Assembly (NCBI RefSeq): GCF_947179165.1
Contig: NC_077243.1
Span: forward strand, 49,864,501 to 49,928,500
Direction: 5' to 3'
From: Solanum dulcamara
Lineage: Eukaryota > Streptophyta > Magnoliopsida > Solanales > Solanaceae
DNA length: 64,000 nt
Notes under the pieces: generated by a model
Told to the model about the DNA's origin: nothing
Databases searched by the model: none
The model's input: only the letters and a program-made list of their open reading frames with translations
Position numbers and translations under genes: made by a program
Shown: in pieces, positions 13,033 through 25,090 of the stretch
How positions within the stretch are numbered: position 1 is the first letter of the stretch
Layout: the number at the start of each line of letters is the position of its first letter

Positions 13033-15327
13033 TGTAAAACCTTGGAAATTTGGAAAGTCCTAAAATGAGGAACAAAGGATGAAATCCCAGAAAATGCAGA
13101 AAACTGGCACTATGTGATGATGAACATGAAGGGCCACCATAGACCGTGGTCCTCACCACGCCTCATGGTGAGCCACCATGGTAGAGGTTCTGACACCTAA
13201 CCCTGCAGGGAAGGGACCATGGTGAGGGACCATAGATCTTGGTAAGCACCACGAACCATAGTTCCCTCCATGGTGAACCCTCTCCTAAGGCCCCAGAAAA
13301 CATTTCAAGGCAAGGACCACAATTGACCACCATGGTCCGTGTAGCTCTTCACAGATCATGGTGTGTTCCATGGTGGTCACTCCTGCAGACCCTCCTACAG
13401 TACCTGCACCACGACCATGGTTCATAAACCGTGATGCCCTCCACGGACTGTGGAGGTCTCCATGGAGTAAGTACTGAGACTGTCCTGTAAACCCCAAGAT
13501 TTTCTCCTCCAATTATCATAGGACACCACCACGGGCCATGGTGAGCACCACGAACCATGATGGGTCCTCCATGAAGCCCAAGTCCAGCTAGTTTTATGAA
13601 GGGTATTGGTCTTTTCCTATGTTTTAACAATAAAATGAGGTCATTTTGGGGACTGAATTCACCCTATCAAAATGATCCTAACCCTCCCAAACTCATTATT
13701 CTCACTCAACTCTAAGACTCAAAACCCTAACCTCTCAATCTTCTCTCAAAGTCTTCTCCTTCACCAAGAAAAGCTAAGCTTTCATTCCAAGATCTTAAAG
13801 CCTCTATTTTTAAGCTTGCATTGGGATTTATTTCCCCAAGGTATGTGGGTCTCATTCATGGGTTCTTCCACCCATGGAGTCTAAGTATTTTCTAAACTCC
13901 ATAGTTCAATTTCAAATGGTGAAATCTTACGGGTTTTTATATTATGATTCCAAATGCATAGATTGTTGTCTATTTGAAGTTTATTTACCTATATTGACTC
14001 TTAACTTTATGAAATGTTTTATTTACCAAGGTCCTTATATGAAGGCATGAAACGACGTTTTAAAGTGTATTGGTGGGTTGCTTAAGAATATTTTAATTGA
14101 TGCATTACATTACTCTCATGCATATTATCATGGATTCAAATGATTTGAAAGTTGATTGAATTAAACCCACCTAATTTTACTATGTTTCAATGAAGTTTGA
14201 ATTGAAAGCTTGACTCCAAAATGAATGTTTATGAAAGTAAATGTTATTGATCAAAAGGAGTCTTATGAAATGAAAGAATGATTGAATGATGATGAAAGAG
14301 GCTTCTCAGACAAACAATGGATTCTTTATGTAATAAGGACAATTCTCACATATTCAAATCAATAAAGTTCTTAATGAGCTATTCTACCAAATGATGTTTT
14401 GATGATCTAAAGCTATGCAAATGATTATGTTCTTATTATATGAATTACTCCGTAGGATTTGACTTAGCACCGAATGGGGCATTGAGGTGGGATTTGGTAA
14501 AAGAATCCTAGTAGCAACCCCTTGTCTTATTAACTATGTTCCAACATAGGAGCCCTTGTAAGCTTAGGCTAGTGGATCCACAAATACCCTTTAAAGATAA
14601 AGTTAAAGAAATGAATGAAGTTGACGGAACTCTACCCGACAAATAGTCTCCCCATGCCAACGTAGGGGGTTATCTTGGATTCCATGTAATAGCTCACATG
14701 GTCTTAAATGTCGGTTATGGTCATCTTCCCACAAAATAAATGTTTCAAATATTATTTACACGATTGATTATGCATGCATTGCACTATGTTTCATACTACA
14801 CTAATATTCTAATGTTTCCTTAATGTTCATATATGCCTACATACTTAGTACATTCAAAGTACTAACGTATACTTTTTTGCCTGCATGATATCAACATGTA
14901 GGGATCGGCGTTGCTCCACATTCACCTCCTCGTGGCTAGTTTAATCATTGAAGGCTACTACCTTGGTGAGTTCTCATGTTTCGGCAATAATATCCCTTCT
15001 TTTTTCTAGCTCATGTTATGTAAAGAAATTTTAGATTTCCTTTTTGTCACTTGTTCCATATATTATGAGGGTGAGATAGGGACATGTCTTAGCCTCCTTC
15101 AAGTCTCTATGTAAAGGTATGTTTGGACATAGATATATGATGTTTGAAATTATTGTCGACTCTTATTCTAAAATGATCTCCCTTAGTCATGTTTCCCTTC
15201 TTATTTCATTTGTTATTGAATGTCATTACCTATGAAAAGCTAAATGAATGTTAAGAGGCTTGGGTTAGGTACCTTCAGGTGTCTCATTCGTTGTGTCATA
15301 TCTAGGTCCTAGGCTTGGGTTTTGACA
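13033..15327 (+). mobile_element. Solo LTR C (gypsy), nested in the leader of element 3
   Basis: Begins TGTAAAACCTTGGAAATT and ends GCTTGGGTTTTGACA, 2,295 bp. It is flanked by a perfect 5-bp duplication TTAGG (13,028-13,032 and 15,328-15,332). Its middle (AAGGTATGTGGGTCTCATTC near 13,840) is related to the element 2 LTR, so it is the same broad lineage. The region 13,125-13,570 is filled with CCATGG-type palindromic words. No internal genes, hence solo. Confidence 0.9.
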
Positions 15328-15332
15328 TTAGG

Positions 15333-15521
15333 ATGTCTATGAAGTCGTACCTAGTAATGTTCTTCTTATGAGTGTTCAATGCACCACATCTATAATAGGG
15401 AAGCTACAAGGCATTAGGAAATACTACCCTTCTTTCAAACTCTAGTTAATGCGATAGAGTTTAACTCTATGAAATTTCTCCTAACTCATGCATTCACATA
15501 TTTCAGATCATGCCTCCAAAG
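15333..15521 (+). pseudogene. Element 3 leader and first gag codons
   Basis: Continuation of the leader split by solo LTR C. The gag start ATGCCTCCAAAG (Met-Pro-Pro-Lys) is at 15,510-15,521, a typical gypsy Gag N-terminus. Reading resumes in frame at 18,853 (CTISQRNTTSTEVPT) once solo LTR B and one target duplication are removed. Confidence 0.8.
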
Positions 15522-16989
15522 TGTTATACCCCATACTTTCGCACCTTGGGACATTATCTGAAGTCTCTTGAAAAGTGCCATGTGATCTAGACTATCTACC
15601 ATGCTATAAAATAACTCTAAGGAAGGAAGGATGTGATGCCCCATAGTAGGTAAGGTTAGAAATAGAGTTATAAGAATCCAGAGTGAGTTGGGGGCCAAAA
15701 TAATAAGTCGTGGGACTCGACTTACTTTCGTAAGCTACCAACTTGGACGTCTTACATACTTAAGCTACTGGAGTACATGTTGAGCTTCCATAGAAAGGAT
15801 TGCATAGGCTCCTAAAGTAAGATGAGATTACGAACCCACGGAAGAGACGGAAGGAGGCGTAGCACCTACTCGAAAGCAAGCAGGTGATGTACCTACTTAG
15901 ACCAAGTAGGTGACACACCTACTTAAGGTGGGTCCCATACTGCCATGTGGCAGCAAAAAAAGTGGGCACATGATTGAGGTGGCGCCCTAGAGGAACTGCC
16001 ATGTGTCACCCCTAGGGGCTGCCATGTGTCACCCTCTAAGGAAGGTTATATATTAGTCATCTTATGACTAAACCTTCATTTTCAGCATTCTTAACTTAGA
16101 ATTTGAGAGAAAAATTAAGAGGGAGAAGAAAAAGAGCTACGGTTTGGCTAGAACAAGGTGAGCCCTTGACTTTTGCTCCATGAATTAATTATTTAAGGTA
16201 TCCTACGATTATATGACGGTTTTTAATAGCATAAAATCACTATTTGGGGAAGTAGGAAGTGCAGCGAGTAGCCCCACCAATTTTTAGCACGTTAAGGAGC
16301 TTCCGAAGTCAATTTTCAGCAAGGTAAGATTTGATTCTCTTGTCCCACATTTGGGTGAGTGTGTAAGCATGTTATGGATGTGTAAATATGAGTTGGAGAT
16401 GTGAAAATATATAATTCACCATTGAAGGACGCTGCAAGTCGTGTAGGGACTATTTTGGTGTATTCTAGTCAGCTTAAAGTTTAACTAGTGTTGTCGTTAG
16501 CATAGTGTTGTGTTTGGAGGCAGTTTATCTATGTTGCAAGGATGTAACACGACTAAAAATGACTGTATATGCTTCTGGGTTCAGTTATGTGCCACCCTGT
16601 TTTGTGTGATTAAAGGTTTTTTGAAATAGAGATTAAAAACCCCAGTTTGGTATCATAGTTTTAAGCGAGTTGTTTGGAGTTTGTGTTGTGTAATGTTGAA
16701 TTGGTTCACTTGTATATAAGGTTTTGATTGTTGTTTTTGGTTGGATGGAGTAATTGAGGATGTAATTGGAAGTTCGGATAGGGCAAGTTATGGGGGAAAT
16801 GCTGCCCGATTTCCGTTAACTTCTTAACTAACTTATAGACTAGTCAAGAAAAGCGAATAAGGAATTAATTCCTATGGGAGCTTGGTTGTGAATTTAGAAG
16901 CTGGAAAGTTAAAGTTTATTAATATTGGTATTACCTTCGTGTTAAATAGGTCTAGAGGACGATGAGACAAGCCGGATTAAAAGCAATCG

Positions 16990-17750
16990 ATAAGAGGTAT
17001 GTAAAGCCTATCTCTCATTTCTTTTGGCATGTCTTTAAGTTAAGTAATGAATGATATGAGCTTGAGGGTAAATCTATTCATAAATTCCAAGCGTAACTTA
17101 TGATCCTCATTTACTTCTTAATGAAAGCACTCTTACAGTAATTGAATTAGGGCTTCTCAAGCCTTCCATACGTTAGAAAGTGATGAGTATGTAAAGCTAT
17201 CCTTCCTTTCTCTTGGCGTGTCTTAGTCTTAAGTATGATGTGCATATGAAATGTGGGGAAAAATCTACTCATGAAGATCTGAATATAATTCACGACTCCT
17301 ACTTACTTCTTGAAGTGAGCGCTCCTATGCTAATTGAGTTAGTGTCTCTCACTGTCTCCTAGATGATGAAAAAAAGAGGGTATGTAAAGCTTAACTCTTC
17401 TTCTCTCTTGGCATGTCTTAGCTATAAGTGGTTGGTGTATGAAATGTGGGGACAATTCCATTCTTAGAACCCTGAGCATGATTCATACATCTTATTCACT
17501 TCTTGATGTTAGAACTCTTGCGATAGTTGAGTTATTGTCTTGTAAGCCTCTTACGTGATGAAAAGTTTTATACATGAAGCCTATCCCTCCCTTCTCTTGA
17601 AATGGCTTAATGTAAGTGAAACTATATGTGATTTGAGTTAGAGATAGTTCCATTTATAGATTCTGGATGTAACTCATGACTTGTACTCACTTTTGAATGA
17701 TAAGGGCCTTGAAGTATTTGAACTATGACCCTTGATCCTTCAATAGGATG
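16990..17750 (+). repeat. Four degenerate ~190-bp subrepeats in LTR B
   Basis: Each unit has TATGTAAAGC(C/T)-like starts (ATGAAGCC in the last), a TCTCTTGGCATGTCTTA block, a GGGGACAATTCCATTC-like block and an ACTTCTTGAT/GAAGT block. Units lie at about 16,995-17,185, 17,190-17,375, 17,378-17,562 and 17,565-17,750. The left edge of the large tandem duplication falls in the third unit. Confidence 0.75.
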
Positions 17751-17864
17751 AATAGTGATGGGATGTGTAAGTTCCTATACCTAGGAGCTCTTGAACATGA
17801 TTTATGGTGATATCTGAGGGATGTTTGATATGTTACAGAGTTTTACGTGCAAATATATGCATTA

Positions 17865-18135
17865 TGATATATATGGATCAGGCCGAACATACCTCGGCAT
17901 ATTTTGCTATATAGAGATCGGGCCATTTGTTCCACGGCATGATATATTATATAGGATTGAGCCATCATACCTTGGCATTATTATACAATATACAGATCGG
18001 TCCATCATACCTCAGCATTATTATATGAGATACGGATTGGGTCGTCATTCCTCGACATTATTATATGATATATGGATCGGATCGTCATTCCTTGGTATGT
18101 ACTTGCTATATACATGGATTGGGTTGTACGTTTTA
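17865..18135 (+). repeat. ~43-bp minisatellite in LTR B
   Basis: About six units with the core GATCGGGCCATCATACCTCG followed by GCATTATTATATGATATA. It is repeated at 19,815-20,085 because the whole segment was duplicated. Confidence 0.85.
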
Positions 18136-18852
18136 CAATGCTAATGGTACATATGTGCTTATGATGTAGTTGTTACACCGAGTCCCTGAACAGGCCGGAT
18201 ACAGTAAGTGATGATAGTATGTATGCCTTTATTTTATAAAATGCAGGTACAGTAGATGGCTAAATGGTATACTTGCCCCCTGCATCCCTAACTCAACTGT
18301 AATTTCCTTATAATGTTTAATACTTACATACTCAGTACATATATCGTACTAACCCCCCATTCTCCGGGGGGCTGCATTTCATACCCGCAGGTACAGGTAC
18401 TTACTTGGGAGATCCGCCAGCTTAGGGTTTCCACGCAGCGATTTGGAAGTGCTCCATTGTGTCGGAGCCCAGATTTTGGTACTGACCCTTGATGTATATA
18501 TTTGTTTATTCATGGGTATGGCGGGGGCCCTATCCCTCCATATGTTACCGTTACTATTCTTAGAGGTCTGTAGACATGCGTATGTGGGTTATTTATAAGT
18601 CATTTCAATTATGTCTATATGGCGCGTTGTAAATTTTTATCTGTATAGAAGCCTTGTTGGCTTGTGTGCCCATTCATGATAGGATACGAATGAAAAAGGC
18701 TATATGTACATAAAAAGATTTTGACCCAATTGGGATTTTTATGTGTAGTATCATATGGTGCATAGTCAACTTAACTAGAGCTGATAGATACGTATATGGG
18801 GATCCAGGTCGACATCCCGTTGCGGTCTACGGGGTTGGGTCGTGACATAAAG

Positions 18853-19367
18853 TGTACCATTAGTCAAAGGAATACTACTAGTACTGAGGTTCCCACTAGA
18901 ATGATGCAAGCAATTTTCCTCCACTGACTAGGATGCAGATTAGGAATTGAGCTCGCTTGACAATTGGTGTGCAAGTATTGGGCCTCAAATTGTGTTTGTT
19001 AACATTGTGAGGGTTCCAATGACACATGTTCCTCAGCCTCCCCACACTTTTGAGGTAGAGTTTAGGGATACTATTCAAATACTCACTTAGTTGGTTGCTA
19101 CTTAGTTAGGCCATCGGGGCACAACGTCTACTAACTTTAGTTCTCAGGAGTCATCAGGTACATCAACGATTAAGGAATTCTTCAGGACGAACCTACCAGT
19201 GTTTACAGGGTCTAAGGTGGAAGATGAACCTCAAAACTTTATTGATGAGATGTTGAAAATTTTAAGGTGATGCATGCTAATGAGACTGAGTGAGTTGAAC
19301 ATTCTTCTTATCAACCCAATGATGTTACAAATGTTTGGTATGATTAGTGGGAGCAAGGTCATGGAAT
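18853..19367 (+). pseudogene. Element 3 gag N-terminal part, duplicate copy 1
   Basis: Gag coding remnant starting CTISQRNTTSTEVPTRMMQ, with stop codons, followed by FEVEFRDTIQ-like and KEFFRTNLPVFTGSKVEDEP. That last stretch is the conserved start of the gypsy retrotransposon Gag domain. It ends at the tandem duplication junction. Confidence 0.8.
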
Positions 19368-20798
19368 CCCGAGCATAAGTAGTTGTGTATGAAATGTGGG
19401 GACAATTCCATTCTTAGATTCTCGAGCATGATTCATACATTTTATTTACTTCTTGATGTTAGAACTCTTGCGATAGTTGAGTTATTGTCTTGTAAGCCTC
19501 TTACGTGATGAAAAGTTTTATACGTGAAGCCTATCCCTCCCTTCTCTTGAAATGGCTTAATATAAGTAAAACAATATATGATATGAGTTAGAGATAGTTC
19601 CATTTATAGATTTTGGATGTAACTCATGACTTGTACTCACTTTTGAATGATAAGGGCCTTGAAGTATTTGAACTACGACCCTTGAGCCTTCTATAGGCTG
19701 AATAGTGATGGGATGTGTAAGCTTCTATACCTAGGAGCTCTTGAACATGATTTATGGTGATATCTGAGGGATGTTTGATATGTTACAGAGTTTTACGTGC
19801 ACATATATGTATTATGATATATATGGTTCGGGCCGAACGTACCTCGGCATATTTTGCTATATAGAGATTGGGCCATTTGTTCCACGGCATGATATATTAT
19901 ATACGGATTGGGCCATCGTACCTTGGCATTATTATACAATATACAGATCGGTCCATCATACCTCAGCATTATTATATGAGATATAGATCGGGCCATCGTT
20001 CCTCGGCATTATTATATGATATGTGGATTGGGTCATCATTGCTCAGCATGTACTTGCTATATACATGGATCGGACTGTACGTTCCACAATGCTAATGGTA
20101 CATATGTGCTTATGATGTAGTTGTTACACCGAGTCTCCAAATGGGATGGATATAGTACGTGATGATAGTATATATGCCTTTATTTTATAAGATGTAGGTA
20201 CGGTAGATGGCTAAATGGTATACCTGCCCCCTGCATCCCTAATTCAACTATAATGTCCTTATAATATTTTATGCTTACATACTCAGTACATATATCGTAC
20301 TGACCCCCTATTCTCCGGGGGGCTGCGTTTCATGCCCGCAGATACAGGTACTTACTTTGGAGATCCGCCAGCTTAGGGTTTCCACTCAGCGATTTAGAAG
20401 TGCTCTGTTGTGCCGGAGCCTAGATTTTGGTACTGACCCTTGATGTATATATTTGTTTATTCATGGGTATGGCGAGGGCCTTGTCCCGCTATATATTACC
20501 ATTACTATTCTTAGAGGTCTGTAGATATGCGTATGTGGATTATTTATAAGTCATTTCAATTATACCTATACGGCGCATTGTAAATGTTTATCTGTATGGC
20601 AGTCTTGTCGGCTTGTGTGACCTTTCATGATAGGATACGAATGAAAGAGGCTACATGTACATAAAAAAAGTTTTGGCCCAATTAGGTTTTTGTGTGTAGT
20701 ATCACATGGTGCATAGTCAACTTAACTAGAGCTGATAAATACATATACGGGGGTCCAGGTCGGCACTCAGTTGCGGTATACGGGGTTGGGTCGTGACA

Positions 20799-21980
20799 CA
20801 AATTATACTGTTAGTCAAAGGAATACTACTAGTACTGAGGTTCCTATTGGAATGATGCAAGCAATTTTCCTCCTCTGACTGGGATGCAGACTAGGAATTG
20901 AGCTCGCTTGACAATCGGTGTGCAAGTATTGGGCCTCAAGTTGTGCTTGTTAACATTGTGAGGGTTCCAATGACACATGTTCCTCAACCTCCCCATACTT
21001 TTGAGGTAGAGTTTAGGGCTGCTATTCAGATACTCACTTAATTGGTTTCTACTTAGTTAGGCCATCAGGGCACAACGCCTATAACTTTAGTTCTCAGAAG
21101 TCATCAGGTGCATCGACGATTAAGGAATTCTTTAGGACGAACCTACCAGGGTTTATAGGGTCCAAGGTGGAAGATGAACCTCAAAACTTTATTGATGAGA
21201 TATTGAAAATTTTGAGGTGATGCATGCTACTGAGATTGAGTAAGTTGAACATTCTTCTTATCAACCCAATGATGTTACAAATGTTTGGTATGATTAGTGG
21301 GAGCAAGGTCATGGAATGTCACTCCAGTAGTCTGGGATAACTTTGAGGAAGCATTTTTGAACTATTTCTTTCCCCAAGAGATGAGAAAGGCCAAGGTAGA
21401 GGAATTTTTAAATCTGAAATAGGGTGTTATGAGTATGAATGAGTATGGTCTCAAGTTCACCCAACTATCTCGCTATGCTCCAGAGATAGGGCTAGGATGA
21501 GGAATTTTATGTCTAGATTGGGTAAGCATGTGAAGAAAGAGTGTAATACTATATTAATGATCAACGATATGGACATCTCCAGACTCATAATATATGCTTG
21601 ACAGGTTGAGAAGGATAAGCAGAAAGATAGATAGGAACACCAAAGCAAGAGGGCAAAGCCAGAAGGTCATGAGTTCAACTAGTAGAGGAACAAAAATGGA
21701 AATAAGTCATATTTTAGAGGAGGTCATTTGTATCTGCACCATCAACAGTTAGTGCACCTGCACTGAGAAACAGAAATGATCAGAGGTACAGAACAACCAA
21801 AATTTCAAAGCTTAAACTTCACAGACACAGGGCAGTGTGAACAAGGAACTCCTCAAAACCTACCTTATGGCAAGTGTGGTAGACCCCATCAAGGGGAGTG
21901 TTGAGATGGCATAGGTGGAGGTTATAAGTGTGGTCAATTGGGTCACTTTCTAAGATATTGTTCGTCTATGAGATTGGTAA
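20799..21980 (+). pseudogene. Element 3 gag, duplicate copy 2 with C-terminal part
   Basis: Repeats the segment above to 21,317 and continues into the Gag core: NYFFPQEMRKAKVEEFLNLK, then YGLKFTQLSRYAP (frame-shifted) and INDMDISRLIIYA. The zinc knuckle CGRPHQGEC lies at about 21,874-21,900 and YKCGQLGHFLRYC at about 21,928-21,965. Several stop codons (TGA/TAG) and indels disable it. Confidence 0.85.
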
Positions 21981-22069
21981 ATGGGGCAACATAGCCCAGT
22001 CTACTTCAGCAACTCCAACAGGTAGGGTGACCAAAAGGGCACTAGATCATAAGCAAGCGACGATCAAAG

Positions 22070-22600
22070 TTATTTGTATGATGTGTCTAGCCGTTAAGAT
22101 CAGAAAAGCTTTCCAGAAGTCATCACTAGTATACTAAAAGTATTTTCTCTAGATGCTTAGACTCTACTTGATTTTTGTTCTAACTTGTCTTTTATGAATT
22201 TTTATATAGCCGTAAAATTTGGAATTTGTCCCGAATAATTTCTAGAACCTTTCAGTGTTCTATTCCTGATGGTAAATCTGTATTCGCTAAAAGAGCCTAT
22301 ACAAATTGCAGTATTTCAATCCATCATAAAGACATCATAGCTGACCTAGTTGAGTTATATGTGGTGAATTTTGATATTATTCTAGACGTGGACTAGTTAT
22401 ATTTTTGTTATGCCTAGTCGATGTATAACCAGAGTAGTAAAGTTTTAGTTTTCAAATGAGCCAATTTTAGTGTGGAAAGGTAGTCCAATTGTGCTAAAGG
22501 ATCGATTCATTTCATATCTTAAAGCTAGAAAGTTAGTTTCCAAGGGGTGTAACGATCACTTAGTCAGAGTTAGAGACTCTAGTGTTGAGACATCATCTAT
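22070..22600 (+). pseudogene. Element 3 protease-region remnant
   Basis: Shows the aspartic protease region: a decayed LFSCSNVSF-like loop near 22,165-22,200 followed by AVKFGICPE and EPFSVLFLMVNLYS-like readings in shifted frames. ELYVVNFDIILDVD follows near 22,345-22,393. Multiple stops. The assignment rests on order and partial motifs. Confidence 0.65.
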
Positions 22601-23048
22601 TTAGTTAGTTCCAATTGTGAATGAGTTCCCAGAAGTCTTTTTTCAATGATCTTTCCGGAGTCCCTTCCGATAGGGAAAAAGAACTTGATAGAGATGTTCT
22701 TCTTGACACCCAATTCATCTCTATTCCACCATATAAAATGACTTTAGCTGAGTTTAAAAAGTTAAAATAGCACTTAAGAGATCTCTTTGATAAGGGTTTC
22801 ATCAGACCAAGTGTCTAACCTTGGGTGCTTCAGTCCTTTTCATGCGAAAGAATGATGGTTCTCTTAAAATGTGTATTGACTATCGTCAGTTGAATAAGGT
22901 CACGATAAAGAATAACTATCTCCTTCTTATAATCGATGACTTATTCGTCCAGCTTCAGGGTGCCACTTATTTCTCTAAGATACACCTCAGATCCAGCTAT
23001 CATCAACTGAAAATTAGAAAAAGTGATATCCCAAAGACAACTTTTAGA
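22601..23048 (+). pseudogene. Element 3 reverse transcriptase, truncated
   Basis: Positions 22,700-23,048 carry ISIPPYKMTLAEFKKLK and then [20 protein letters not shown]. After these come [10 protein letters not shown] and [20 protein letters not shown]. The first catalytic Asp of RT (KID in the family) is His here. Homology stops at KTTFR near 23,048; the YxDD box, RNase H and integrase are absent, so a deletion or later insertion removed the 3' half. Confidence 0.88.
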
Positions 23049-24781
23049 CACCTTAGAATTCGAAAAATGTGAATACTCATCACTTAGCTTAAAAACCAAA
23101 CCTGAAATTTCAATACCAGGTTTCCACGACCAGCATCCTCGAGTTGTGGAAGCATCTTGGTATTATTATTAAAATCAGCTAATTTTATTTGTTGTAGATG
23201 ATGTTTAGTTAGTCGTTTAAGGTCATATCTTATGTATATTTTCCTTAAGTTCCAATTCTTTAAATTCTTTATGTTCTCTGTTTATCATTGACATCATTTA
23301 CCTAAAAAAGGATGGTTGCTCACTTCACGTTTGCTTATGGAAAATCTTTTCTTATGCTTTAGCTTTATTCGTTCTTGTTCTAATATGTAGCTCCTAAGAT
23401 TCGAATATTTAATTTCAGTATATTCTTTTGTGCCTAAAGATGCTCTATTTTTATATGTTGTGAATTTTTTTTATTAAGTGTTTAGCTTTGTAATTTCTAG
23501 TGTTACATAATTTTCAGCATTTCTTCTCCTTCATTGTTTGCCTCTGTATGTGATATGAATGTTTGATGAAGAGCATGAAGTTTCTCTTTGATTTGTTGCC
23601 ATTTTAAGTGATTAAGAGAAGCACTACTTTGTTCAAAAATCAACAGTGATACCTGCTGAAACAATCTTATCATTTAAGTTAAATCGTATTGGTTATGGAT
23701 GTTTTCTCTTTTTTTTCCTCAAAATCAGCGGTGATTTTGTAGTTTGTTTCGTTTAATGGTTTGAAAGATTCATCGATTAAGTTGTGTCTTTCTCATTTAT
23801 GTTAGTGATACTATCTAGGTTCCCTGATTTGTTGAGTGTAATGGTCTTTCGAGGTTCAGTTTGTCATTTTAGTGTGATGAATAATGCATGTTTAAATAAA
23901 TGTTGGATTTACTTAAATTACCATTTTTGCAATTATAAAAGCTTGCCAATATTTAAGTCTCTGTATTCTTAATAAAACACCTTATAATTTTGAGTTTGAA
24001 ATGTTTGGTATATTGTTTAGGTTTATTTATAAAAGAGAGACTGATGGATAAAATGCTTTTGAATTAATCCAAGGTGCTTTCAATATTCTACTTTGTTCGA
24101 TAATCTCTTGATTTTATTACTTGTAGGATTGATAACTTTCTTTCAGTTTATTATTAGTCCATGTTGTGTAAAGTTAGATGTTTAAGTTTTTATGGACAAA
24201 TTGGTACGATTATTAACTTGAATTAGTTGGGAATTAGTTAACAAGGAGTAAAATATTATTAGGATGTTAAATAGTTGACCAATAAGGATTTTAGCTTGTA
24301 CATTTTGTCTTATTTGAATTAGAGCTAAATTTAGTACCTAATACGATCACTACGTGTTGATACATTGAGTTTGTTTCCTTAAATATGTTTTCTTAAGTAC
24401 CAGTTCTTTCTTGTTTATTTACTTATTCTTATTATTTCTTTTACATAAACACTCTTGATTCAGAGTCTACTGGAACTCCTCATTCTCCTTGTATCATCTA
24501 ATGTTGGATCAAGTCCAGTACGTTTTCTTCTTCGAATCAAACATGAGATATATAACAGAAGTTTGTTTGCAAAAGAAAAGTGATGCAGAGGTGGGTTGAT
24601 GGAAGCCCAAGCATGAAGCAGAATAGCAGCAGTCCCGAAGGCCTAAAAAAAAGACAAAACTATACAAAATAGACCGTAAAACTATTTACTAAATTTGACT
24701 CAACCCAAATTATTTATTACCCCACTTTCTCCTTTCTTATTTTGTGCATGACGCCAGCAGCACTACTATAAATTAATCATT
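23049..24781. other. AT-rich stretch, nothing recognised
   Basis: No domain, LTR edge, TIR pair or RNA gene was recognised. The longest plus-strand frame (23,784-23,972) has no family resemblance. The breakpoint of the truncated RT is at its left edge. Near 24,470-24,650 the composition becomes more complex but remains unassigned. Confidence 0.5.
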
Positions 24782-25090
24782 TGTGATACTCCATCGGTAT
24801 ATTGATACCATATTGGTATCATATAGGACTGAGCTTAATTCTGTATGATACTCCGTCGGTATATTGATACCCTATTGGAATCATCTAGGATTGGGCTCTT
24901 TTTTTAAGAAATAAAAATGAAATAATTAAGAGAAAATTATTAAAGTCACAATCTTATTTATTAAACTCGAAATTAGTAGAAAATATATTCTTTGTGATAC
25001 TCCATCGGTATATTGATATCATATCAATATTATATAAGACTGAGTTTAATCCTGTGTGATACTCCATCGGTATATTGATATTCTATCACA
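24782..25090 (+). repeat. Four-copy repeat with an internal palindrome
   Basis: Units begin TGTGATACTCCATCGGTATA and continue TTGATACCATATTGGTATCA. Copies start at about 24,782, 24,844, 24,993 and 25,055, the last truncated. Copies 2 and 3 are separated by about 90 bp of unrelated AT-rich DNA. Each unit holds GGTAT and ATACC words in inverted positions. Confidence 0.75.

Larger units (their letters stand above)
15522..18847 (+). mobile_element. Solo LTR B (gypsy), nested in gag of element 3
   Basis: Starts TGTTATACCCCATACTTTCG and ends GGGGTTGGGTCGTGACA, 3,326 bp. Flanks are CAAAG (15,517-15,521) and TAAAG (18,848-18,852), a 5-bp duplication with one mutation. Contents: a cluster of TGCCATGTG(TCAC) words at 15,880-16,040, a TATA-like GTTATATATTAG at about 16,045, four degenerate ~190-bp subrepeats at 16,990-17,750, and a ~43-bp minisatellite at 17,865-18,135. 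Solo LTR A is the same family in opposite orientation. Confidence 0.9.
17421..21317 (+). repeat. Tandem duplication (~1.95 kb) spanning the LTR B end and gag start
   Basis: Copy 1 (about 17,421-19,367) and copy 2 (about 19,372-21,317) run in parallel at a constant offset of 1,950 bp. Both contain the LTR B 3' part, the LTR end (18,847 and 20,798) and the same gag segment ending GAGCAAGGTCATGGAAT. Copy 1 stops there and jumps into the LTR (CCCGAGCATAAGTAG...); copy 2 continues into the rest of gag. The copies differ by scattered substitutions, so the event is not recent. Confidence 0.9.

Noticed and set aside
13100..13600. A protein-coding cluster (several overlapping frames on both strands)
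   Set aside because: The frames come from palindromic CCATGG-type words, which avoid stops on both strands; the region lies inside solo LTR C.
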